Assembly: GCA_964580655.1 (NCBI GenBank)
Contig: CAZOMR010000098.1
Span: forward strand, 1-11,463
Reading direction: 5' to 3'
DNA: 11,463 bases
Source of the DNA: CAZOMR01 sp964580655
GTDB taxonomy: Bacteria > RBG-13-61-14 > CAZOMR01
Part shown: in pieces, positions 1-5,880 of the stretch
Numbering within the stretch: the first letter of the stretch is position 1
Layout: every line of letters begins with the position of its first letter
Position numbers and translations under genes: made by a program
Notes under the pieces: generated by a model
Seen by the model: only the letters and a program-made list of their open reading frames with translations
What the model was told of the DNA's origin: nothing
Database searches by the model: none

Positions 1-105
1 CCAAGGGATAGCTCGGCGGGGCTCATCGTAAGGATGACCGGGCGTGGGAGATCACCTCCTGCGCCCACCCTAAAATCTTATCCTTCGATAGACCCCTGAT
101 GCCTC

Positions 106-143
106 AAAAAACTCCCTGCCTGCGCCGCCGCGCGGCAGGCAGG
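106..143 (-). terminator. Terminator-like GC hairpin with T run, leftward
   Basis: Read on the minus strand, a 9-bp GC-rich stem (CCTGCCTGC at 115-123 pairing with GCAGGCAGG at 135-143) is followed after three bases by six T residues (the A run at 106-111). This is the layout of an intrinsic terminator for leftward transcription. In the forward direction no T run follows. No leftward gene that would need it is evident, so it may be a leftover or belong to an unrecognised RNA. Confidence 0.4.
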
Positions 144-193
144 CCGCCCGAAGGGCGGAAACAAGGGCGTGAGCACGGCCACCGTACTCACTT

Positions 194-223
194 AAAAAAA
201 GCGGGGGTACTCCAATTCCCGCT
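194..223 (-). terminator. Intrinsic terminator-like hairpin plus T7, leftward
   Basis: On the minus strand AGCGGG and CCCGCT (218-223 and 200-205) form a perfect 6-bp GC-rich stem around a 12-nt loop. It runs directly into seven T residues (the A run at 194-200). This is a textbook intrinsic terminator shape. It stands just before a second leftward candidate at 106-143, giving a tandem pair. The transcript it would end must start between about 224 and 780, where no intact leftward gene is visible. Confidence 0.45.
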
Positions 224-420
224 GAACCAGGACAAGATAGCTCAAGATGAAACAGGCTAGCACATATTTTTTCAGGACATTCCCCAAAACCCACCCTGAT
301 TCTTCTGTAAATCAAATGGGTGTGATCACGGCAGTGATGCACCGGCTGGGTATCTTGATGTGGCATACAGCGCTTGCGGCGGCCTGATCTTTTAATCGAG
401 AAAATGTTGAAGGTAGCATT

Positions 421-598
421 GGTTTTTGATCTCACAGTTTAGGGGAGTGACGAGACCGTTAGTGTCTTGGTCGAGGGATGTCCATCTCTCCAACCCGTCA
501 CCAAGTGTGGTCCGTCCATTAGCGTAACTATATAAATAGGCCGATGGAAATACCCATTGAGTTCGAATAGCAGATTGCTCGTGCACAAATCAAAAACC
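421..598 (-). pseudogene. Possible decayed transposase remnant between 10-bp inverted repeats
   Basis: In the leftward frame around 545-430 the translation contains AYLYSYANG followed after a gap by LDQDTNGLVTP. This loosely resembles the C-terminal end of IS3-type DDE transposases, which carry a YL..Y stretch followed by a YN..RPH..L...TP block. The RPH core is absent and no DDE residue can be placed, so this is at best a fragment. The stretch lies between GGTTTTTGAT at 421-430 and its exact complement ATCAAAAACC at 589-598. No target-site duplication is visible outside these repeats. Chance resemblance is quite possible. Confidence 0.2.
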
Positions 599-683
599 GA
601 GGCCACTTGACATTTTTATACATAGCAGGGCACAAAGTTAATAAATTTTTTTATTCATGATGGCTTGGTGGTTAAAAAAATTC

Positions 684-712
684 TTGACATACATTGATTC
701 ATAAAATAACCT
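684..712 (+). promoter_or_regulatory. Candidate sigma-70 promoter for the hybrid kinase
   Basis: A perfect TTGACA -35 box at 684-689 is followed after 17 bp by TAACCT at 707-712, a weak -10 box (T, A and final T conserved). Transcription would start near 719, leaving a leader of about 70 nt before the kinase ATG at 792. That leader contains a perfect 6-bp inverted repeat with a TGAT loop (CCAAGT/ACTTGG, 747-762), which could be a small hairpin or protein site. Confidence 0.4.
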
Positions 713-791
713 AAACCTTGAAGCCTAGACACACAAGGACCCTTTACCAAGTTGATACTTGGGTTTCTGCTGATTCAAGGAGACAGGGCAA

Positions 792-3161
792 ATGAAAGAC
801 GAGAGAAAGACAAAAGAGGCTCTGATAAAAGAATTGCGGCAACTTCGTGGTCAGGTCGCCAGGTTGGAAAGATCAGTGGCTCGGCTCAAGCGGGCAGAGG
901 AGTCGCTGAGAATAGAGAGGAACACAGCACAAAGGTATCTAGATATTGCGGGAGTTGTGCTAGTTGTTATTGATGCTGATCAAAAAGTGAGCCTTATAAA
1001 TAAAAAGGGCTGTGAAATTCTGGGATGTGATGAAAAAGAGATCGTCGGGAAGAACTGGTTTGATAATTTTATTCCGGAAAAAATCCGGGATGAAGTTAAG
1101 GGGGTTTTCAAAAGATTGATAGATGGGGGAATTGAGCCGGCTGAATTTTTTGAGAATCCTGTTTTGACCAGGAGCGGCGAGGAAAAAATTATCGCATGGC
1201 ACAATACTATACTGAAGGATGATCAAGGCAATATCCAGGGTACTTTAAGCTCTGGCGAGGACATCACTGAGCGCAAGCGGACGGAGGATGCGCTCAGGGA
1301 GAACGAGGCAAGATATAAGGCGCTTTTTGACCGGAGTCTTTACTGCATATGGGTGCATGATTTTCAAGGGCGGTTCCTCGATGCCAACCAGGCGGCTTTA
1401 AACTTGCTGGGCTACACGAGAGAGGAATTTATTTCACTTGATTTTGCATCACTATTGGACGAAGAACAACTTCACAAAGCCTTGAAAAAACTTGAAGAGG
1501 TTAGGCGTACCGGTTCCGAGAAAGAATATGCTGAATACAGATTGAGAAGGAAGGACGGCGATTATGTCTGGGTTGAAGCAGAGGCATTCATGATATACCG
1601 ACACGGAAAGCCGTATGCGGTCCAGGGGTTGGCACGGGACATCACTGAGCGCAAGCGGGCGGAGGATGAGTTGCGGTTGAGCGAAGAGAGGTTCAGGCGA
1701 CTAGCAGAGAACGCTATAGTCGGCCTGTCACTTTCTGATTCCGATGCCAGGCTGGTTTATGTAAATCCGGCGACTCTCAAGATGTGCGGATATGATAGCC
1801 TCGAAGAAATACAGTCCAGGCCGATTGAAAAGTTAATCACTCCGGAGACCTTGGCCAGAGTTATGGATGCGATGAAGGAAAAAAAGCGCTTGCCCTATTG
1901 GGAGATTGACATAGTTCGCAAGGACGGCCATATCCGGCATCTGGAGGCATCGGTATCCTCGGTTAACATTGGCGGGGTAAAGCTATTCCAGAGCGTTTTC
2001 ATTGATGTTACCGAGCGCAAGCGGATAGAGGATGAGCTTTTAAGAGCCCAGCGACTTGAATCAATCGGTATTCTTGCCGGGGGTATAGCACATGATTTCA
2101 ATAATTTCTTAGCGGCTGTTATGGGCAACATCTCGCTTGCGATAATGAGAACAAGCCCTCAGGATAAGGCGATGAAAAATTTACAGGAGGCTGAAAGGGC
2201 TTGCGTGGGGGCAAGGGATATGATCCAGCAGATACTTACCTTTTCCAAAGGCGGAGCCCCGATTAAAGAGACGGCATCTATCACGGATATAATAAAGAAC
2301 TCTGCCGGTCTTGCCCTGAGGGGTTCCAATGTCCGGTGTGAATTTTTTCTGCCTGATAATCTGTGGCCGGTTGAAGTTGATGTAGGACAGATGAGTCAGG
2401 TAATAAATAATTTGATCATAAATGCAGACTATGCAATGCCGGGAGGAGGGATAATCGGAATAGGCGCGGAAAACCTCAATATTGGGCCAGAAAATGTTTT
2501 GCCGTTGAAACAAGGGAGTTATGTAAAGGTAATCATAAAAGACCTCGGCGCCGGCATAGCTCCAGAAGATATTCCGAGGATATTTGATCCATATTTCAGC
2601 ACCAAAGACGAAGGCTTCGGGCTCGGGCTGGCTACTACATATTCCATTATCAAGAGGCATGAAGGATATATTGATGTTGAATCCGAGATGGGGGCTGGAA
2701 CAACCTTCCATGTTTATCTTCCTGCTTCCGATAAAAAGCTCCCTGAAAAGAGAGTCTCGGAAGAAAAGCCCATTATCGGCGAGGGAAGAATCCTTGTCAT
2801 GGATAGCGAGGAAAGCATAAGAGAAGTTATAAGTGAAATGCTCAAAAGCCTGGGATATGAAGTGGAATCAGCCTTTGACGGCCAGGAAGCCATTGAGCTC
2901 TATAAAAAAGCCGGGGAATCCGGAAGGCCCTTTAATGTTGTTATTATGGACCTGACTGTTCCAGGGGGTATGGGGGGCAAGGAAGCGGTCAGGGAACTGA
3001 TCAAGATAGACCCTGGGGTCAAGGTGATTGTCTCAAGCGGTTATTCAAATGACCCGATAATGGCTGAATATAAAAAATATGGCTTCAGCGGAGTCATTGC
3101 AAAGCCTTATAGAATCAAAGATCTGAGCGAGGTACTATATAATGTAGTTATTTTGGCCTGA
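792..3161 (+). CDS. Multi-PAS hybrid sensor histidine kinase/response regulator
   Basis: Soluble hybrid two-component kinase of 789 residues. A charged N-terminal helix (1-45, likely coiled coil) precedes three PAS/PAC modules at about 46-162, 170-290 and 298-412, each closing with an ITERKR or VTERKR linker. The HisKA domain holds the phospho-acceptor in GIAHDFNN (His434). The HATPase domain has the N box (NNLIINAD, 539-546), a G1 box DLGAG (584-588) and a G2 box GFGLGL (608-613). A C-terminal receiver (about 666-785) has phospho-acceptor Asp720, Ser748/Ser749 and Lys771. No membrane segment is seen, so it should sense cytoplasmic signals such as redox state or small ligands. The ATG follows AAGGAG by 8 nt. 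There is no DNA-binding output domain and no adjacent partner regulator. One oddity: the usual acidic pair at the start of the receiver reads Asp671-Ser672-Glu673. The signal is unknown. Confidence 0.93.
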   Translation: MKDERKTKEALIKELRQLRGQVARLERSVARLKRAEESLRIERNTAQRYLDIAGVVLVVIDADQKVSLINKKGCEILGCDEKEIVGKNWFDNFIPEKIRDEVKGVFKRLIDGGIEPAEFFENPVLTRSGEEKIIAWHNTILKDDQGNIQGTLSSGEDITERKRTEDALRENEARYKALFDRSLYCIWVHDFQGRFLDANQAALNLLGYTREEFISLDFASLLDEEQLHKALKKLEEVRRTGSEKEYAEYRLRRKDGDYVWVEAEAFMIYRHGKPYAVQGLARDITERKRAEDELRLSEERFRRLAENAIVGLSLSDSDARLVYVNPATLKMCGYDSLEEIQSRPIEKLITPETLARVMDAMKEKKRLPYWEIDIVRKDGHIRHLEASVSSVNIGGVKLFQSVFIDVTERKRIEDELLRAQRLESIGILAGGIAHDFNNFLAAVMGNISLAIMRTSPQDKAMKNLQEAERACVGARDMIQQILTFSKGGAPIKETASITDIIKNSAGLALRGSNVRCEFFLPDNLWPVEVDVGQMSQVINNLIINADYAMPGGGIIGIGAENLNIGPENVLPLKQGSYVKVIIKDLGAGIAPEDIPRIFDPYFSTKDEGFGLGLATTYSIIKRHEGYIDVESEMGAGTTFHVYLPASDKKLPEKRVSEEKPIIGEGRILVMDSEESIREVISEMLKSLGYEVESAFDGQEAIELYKKAGESGRPFNVVIMDLTVPGGMGGKEAVRELIKIDPGVKVIVSSGYSNDPIMAEYKKYGFSGVIAKPYRIKDLSEVLYNVVILA

Positions 3162-3177
3162 TATTCGCTAACCCATC

Positions 3178-3209
3178 AAAACTAAAGAACTATAGCCATG
3201 TTCAGTTTT
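3178..3209 (+). terminator. Weak AT-rich hairpin after the kinase gene
   Basis: AAAACT (3178-3183) plus GAAC (3187-3190) can pair with GTTC (3200-3203) plus AGTTTT (3204-3209), with a 3-nt bulge and a 9-nt loop. It lies 16 bp after the kinase stop. The stem is AT-rich and the T residues are inside the 3' arm, so termination strength is doubtful. Confidence 0.25.
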
Positions 3210-3244
3210 ACTCATAGGAAAATTCCTGTGTCCGCACTTTTTAC

Positions 3245-3273
3245 TTGACATCCTAGGCAGCCTAGGCTAATAT
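3245..3273 (+). promoter_or_regulatory. hicBA promoter with operator dyad filling the spacer
   Basis: A consensus TTGACA -35 box (3245-3250) and a TAATAT -10 box (3268-3273) are separated by exactly 17 bp. The spacer contains CCTAGGC-A-GCCTAGG (3252-3266), a perfect inverted repeat with 7-bp arms and a one-base centre. A dimeric repressor bound there would block RNA polymerase. HicB-type antitoxins commonly autorepress, so HicB or the HicAB complex is the natural candidate, but that is inference. The start of transcription would be near 3280, about 70 nt ahead of hicB. Confidence 0.65.
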
Positions 3274-3349
3274 CCGTCATGAAAAAGGAGAAAGAAGGCA
3301 CATTTCCTGGCAACTTTTCACTCCTTAAGAACATCTAAAAAAGGGAAGG

Positions 3350-3715
3350 GTGGCAAGGGAAGAAAAGTATTCTGCCAATATTCTTATTTATCCTGGTAAT
3401 TCAGTAAATTGGATAGCGCATTGTCTTGAGTTCGACCTTCTTGCCCATGGTAAAACCCCGAAGGATGCCGTCAAGAGGTTAATAGGTGTAGTTACTACCC
3501 ATATAGACTACCTTGAGGAGAATGGTCTTTTGGATCAATTGTATGACCCTGCGCCTGAAAAATACTGGAAGATGCTCAGAAAAGCAAAACAGATTGGGGG
3601 TTTTGAACTCAGGAAATTAAGGAGAGAGGGTTTACCAGCCGGAAGATTTCCACCCATCCACGAGATGGCCCGATTAAATTTGCAATATAGCAGCCGATTA
3701 CAGGTGAATGTCTAA
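3350..3715 (+). CDS. hicB: HicB-family antitoxin
   Basis: Antitoxin of a type II HicAB module; it is expected to bind and neutralise the HicA ribonuclease and to repress its own promoter. The N-terminal part (about 7-60) has the HicB fold signature: YSANILIYPG, then WIAHCLEFDLLAHG, then a TPKDAVKRL helix. The remaining 60 residues form a charged extension without a clear ribbon-helix-helix or HTH motif, so the DNA-binding element is not identified. At 121 residues the length is normal. The start is GTG: the frame is closed by a TAA at 3326-3328 with no ATG between, and a purine-rich AAGGGAAGG abuts the start closely. The downstream hicA ATG overlaps its stop by 8 nt, a sign of translational coupling. 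Codon use looks more AT-rich than in the right-hand genes. Confidence 0.82.
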   Translation: MAREEKYSANILIYPGNSVNWIAHCLEFDLLAHGKTPKDAVKRLIGVVTTHIDYLEENGLLDQLYDPAPEKYWKMLRKAKQIGGFELRKLRREGLPAGRFPPIHEMARLNLQYSSRLQVNV

Positions 3716-3949
3716 AAGATTAGCTCCCTTAAAAGGAAAAAATATTTTAAAAAAGTTAAGGCTTTAGGTTTGGAAGTAATTCCGAGGAGAGGCAAAGGTA
3801 GTCATTGTCTCGTGAGGAACCCAGTTTCAGGTAAGGCTGTAACAATTCCACATTTCAAATCAGGTGAAGAAGTAGACGTAGAATACATCGAACAAACTCT
3901 AAGAAAATTCAACATTTCTAGAGACGACTGGCTCAAGACCCAGAAATAA
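3708..3949 (+). CDS. hicA: HicA-family mRNA interferase toxin, split by a -1 frame change
   Basis: HicA toxins are small double-stranded-RNA-binding-fold ribonucleases that cut mRNA with a catalytic histidine. ATG at 3708 overlaps the hicB stop and encodes a typical HicA start (SKRLAPLKGKNILKK). That frame then hits TAG at 3765-3767, after 19 residues. The rest of the protein continues in the -1 frame to TAA at 3947-3949: GLEVIPRRGKGSH with the catalytic His (residue 33 of the joined product), then VTIPHF and YIEQTLRKFNIS, all in the order known for HicA. The frames join exactly at A AAA AAG (3749-3755), in the right phase for -1 slippage, giving an 80-residue product of normal size. An AAGGA lies 11 nt upstream. 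One lost A from an A7 run (real mutation or sequencing error) explains it equally well. Family assignment is firm; whether a functional protein is made is not known. Confidence 0.72.
3749..3755 (+). promoter_or_regulatory. Slippery heptamer A AAA AAG in hicA
   Basis: In the hicA start frame the codons read TTA AAA AAG, which places A AAA AAG in the phase used for -1 slippage in E. coli dnaX and in several IS transposases. A Shine-Dalgarno-like AAGGA (3733-3737) lies 11 nt before it, similar to the dnaX stimulator spacing. A weak stem-loop (3770-3785, TTGGAA/TTCCGA with one G-U pair) begins 14 nt after it. The zero-frame stop follows at 3765. Confidence 0.4.
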
Positions 3950-3973
3950 TCCTTGTCCCAAATTTGAGTTAAT

Positions 3974-4046
3974 CTGGAGCGCCAACCCGGGAAGTGCACC
4001 CGACTCTCTTGCTGGTCGCAAGCGTGCCGCTAATCTGCACCTCCAG
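3974..4046. repeat. Nested inverted repeats at the convergent gene junction
   Basis: Between hicA and the leftward permease gene, three complementary pairs nest inside one another: CTGGAG (3974-3979) with CTCCAG (4041-4046), GTGCA (3994-3998) with TGCAC (4036-4040), and CTTGC (4008-4012) with GCAAG (4018-4022). A separate small hairpin, GAGAC-TTCA-GTCTC, lies at 4063-4076. None is followed by a T run. They may help end the convergent transcripts or be remnants of a repeat. Confidence 0.3.
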
Positions 4047-4096
4047 CATTATTTTGATGCGAGAGACTTCAGTCTCGACAAAGGACCTCATCCCCA

Positions 4097-5818
4097 TCAA
4101 GCCACCTCCATCCTCTCCAGATTCCTTAGCCCGAGACGCACAGGCAACCAGGTAGCAAGCACTATCACCGCTAAAACGAGTGCGAAACACAGGAACACGC
4201 CTGCCACGGACCAGGCGGAGAGTAAACTCTTGTAATGCCTTGAGACAAAGATGACATAAGCCGGATAAGCCTCGAGAAAAACGATGATGCCGATGTAAAT
4301 AATAGACAGGACCATGTAAATAACTCCTCCGAATCCGACAGCTATCTTTGCCGGGTTCTCGAAATTGAATCGCGGGTAGATTGCCCCGAGTCCCACGCCC
4401 ATGCTTACGATGCCGAATGTCATGAAGAACATGGTGACCACGCTGATCCAGAAGACCGAGGGCGAGACACGCAGGAAATGATCGGTCACGATGATCAGGA
4501 ACTCCCCTATGACGAGTAATGGCACGATGGCGATCAGGAACTTGGTCCAGAGGAACCCTGAGAGGGTTATGGGAGAAGACTTTATCACCCAGAAGGCCCG
4601 CCCCTCAAGGCTGACCATGGGAAACACGAAGCGGGCGGAGAGAGCCGAGATGACGAAACCAGCCAGACCAAGGTTCATATAGCTGACCGCATTCCGGATG
4701 GCGAACTGGTCGAGCGGCAACTGGTCCAGAGGCAGGACCCGGAAGTTAAAGATGTATATCACGACCAGTGCCGCGAGCAAAAAGACCTGGGACCACTGCG
4801 ATGTGTCGCGCAGAAACACCCGTATCTCTTTCATCAAGAGCTGTCGCGTGTCAGGCCTGAAGGGAGTGGCCAGAGTCCTCACTACCCACTGCACCGGGCT
4901 GGTCCGGGAAATGGGTGCCCGGGTAGCCTCCTGGGCCTTGGAGAGGCTCTCCTGATAATAGCGCCGTGAGAACCAGTTCGCAAGAACCACCGCGGCCAGC
5001 CCGCTTGTCATAAGCAGGACAAGATAGAATCCGGTGCCTGGGACCTTGCCCTGGGCCAGCCGGTAGAAAATCTCTGTGCACCAGTAACTCGGAAGCCACA
5101 CATTCATCGGCTGTCGCAGAGTCAGGAGGAACTGGAATACCGTCTCCTGCGCTTCGGGGTTGACTAACCTCTCCGGCCTCAGCAAACGGACAAGGAGAAA
5201 CAGTATCCCTGCACCGGACACGCTCAGCAAAAAAAGGATGTCGCGCATGCGCCGGGCAGGAAACGCGTTGACCAGAGCCATGGTCACGATCACGCCTATC
5301 CCAGCAGGCACCAGGATAAAAGGAATGATCACCGCAGGCTGGAGCGCGTAGTAATACCATGGAGCAGAGTTGACCGCACCGTAAGCAAGAAAGAAGGGAA
5401 GCCCGAAAAGCAGGATCATCCAGGATGATTCCAGGAGGGTCTCGGTTAGCCGGGAGAAAAAAAGCTCATCCTTGCGAACCGGCAGGGATGCCAGAATTTG
5501 CAGATCTTCTGACATGAAATAAGTGTTGAGCGCAGTGATGATGTTGGAGAAGACCAGAAGGGCGAGGAATGTGAGAAACACCATTGAGAGCAGAACCTTG
5601 TTTATCAAATCTCCGATCATCTCGGTAATGCCCGGAACAGCATCCATCTCTGTTCCCTTGATGTAGTTCATAAGCAAAAAGCCGCCGATATATATCCCGG
5701 CCCATACCAAGACGCCCAGAGCCGCGAGAAGGTATCCCTTCGCCCTTGAGCCCGGGTCCCGCCCGGAATTAAGCGCACTACGCCACTTCGGCATAAGCAG
5801 TTGAAATAAATCTCTCAT
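4097..5818 (-). CDS. ABC-2-type exporter permease, large two-half form
   Basis: Integral membrane protein of 573 residues with about 12 hydrophobic segments (for example near 28-50, 77-98, 158-184, 193-212, 262-281, 425-447, 455-481, 493-516 and 537-560). It resembles the large putative ABC exporter permeases that span the membrane as two fused halves. YFMSEDLQILASLPVRKDEL (100-119) in the first half and a related EGRAFWVIKSSPIT stretch (405-418) in the second look like matching coupling elements for an ATPase. No dedicated ATPase gene adjoins it; the only one in the window is the mlaF-like gene upstream. The gene is 53 nt after the mlaD-like stop, with hairpins between, and its ATG has only a weak purine-rich region ahead of it. 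It may be read through from the mla operon. The substrate is unknown. Confidence 0.75.
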   Translation of the reverse strand: MRDLFQLLMPKWRSALNSGRDPGSRAKGYLLAALGVLVWAGIYIGGFLLMNYIKGTEMDAVPGITEMIGDLINKVLLSMVFLTFLALLVFSNIITALNTYFMSEDLQILASLPVRKDELFFSRLTETLLESSWMILLFGLPFFLAYGAVNSAPWYYYALQPAVIIPFILVPAGIGVIVTMALVNAFPARRMRDILFLLSVSGAGILFLLVRLLRPERLVNPEAQETVFQFLLTLRQPMNVWLPSYWCTEIFYRLAQGKVPGTGFYLVLLMTSGLAAVVLANWFSRRYYQESLSKAQEATRAPISRTSPVQWVVRTLATPFRPDTRQLLMKEIRVFLRDTSQWSQVFLLAALVVIYIFNFRVLPLDQLPLDQFAIRNAVSYMNLGLAGFVISALSARFVFPMVSLEGRAFWVIKSSPITLSGFLWTKFLIAIVPLLVIGEFLIIVTDHFLRVSPSVFWISVVTMFFMTFGIVSMGVGLGAIYPRFNFENPAKIAVGFGGVIYMVLSIIYIGIIVFLEAYPAYVIFVSRHYKSLLSAWSVAGVFLCFALVLAVIVLATWLPVRLGLRNLERMEVA

Positions 5819-5858
5819 GGTTTTACTTGTCTCTGCAAAAAGTTAACTAAACAACTAA

Positions 5859-5880
5859 GGGTCAGACCCCATTATGGGGT
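5859..5880. terminator. Two overlapping hairpins at the mlaD-like stop
   Basis: GGGTC-A-GACCC (5859-5869) and ACCCCA-TTA-TGGGGT (5866-5880) share bases and cannot both form. The second loop is the stop codon of the leftward mlaD-like gene. The forward strand shows a T-rich tail after 5880; the leftward direction has none close by. It may attenuate transcription into the downstream permease gene, or be an inserted palindromic repeat. Confidence 0.3.

Larger units (their letters stand above)
1..683. other. Gene-poor region with hairpins and possible mobile-element debris
   Basis: No convincing intact gene lies here. A forward frame is open from base 1 to a TGA at 97-99; it could be the last 32 codons of a gene starting left of the window, but the peptide is Pro/Ser/Arg-rich and unrecognised. 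Bases 106-223 carry GC-rich hairpins, and 144-158 is a perfect 6-bp stem with a GAA loop (CCGCCC/GGGCGG). Leftward reading frames over 70-586 run through these hairpins and look non-coding, except for a short transposase-like stretch described separately. From about 600 to 683 the sequence turns AT-rich. CTTGACAT occurs at 606-613 and again at 683-690; only the second has a reasonable -10 partner. Confidence 0.6.

Noticed and set aside
51..60. ATCACCTCCT identical to the 3' tail of 16S rRNA (anti-Shine-Dalgarno)
   Set aside because: Only this 10-mer matches; the bases before it do not follow the conserved 16S end, so it is most likely chance.
70..435. Leftward 121-codon open frame
   Set aside because: It runs through both GC hairpins and the A runs, has no ribosome binding site and a composition unlike a protein.
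607..635. TTGACA at 607-612 as a second kinase promoter
   Set aside because: No acceptable -10 box at 16-18 bp spacing.
3279..3338. 19-codon leader ORF between the hicBA promoter and hicB (starts MKKEKEG)
   Set aside because: Its ATG coincides with the predicted transcription start and has no ribosome binding site; kept only as a remote leader-peptide possibility.
3974..4046. Integron attC site
   Set aside because: Nested arms are suggestive, but no matching pair of core sites (GTTRRRY and RYYYAAC) is present at the ends.
3969..4096. Leftward frame after the permease stop (starts MGMRSFVETEV)
   Set aside because: Short, no family resemblance, and it overlaps the nested inverted repeats; not supported as a gene.
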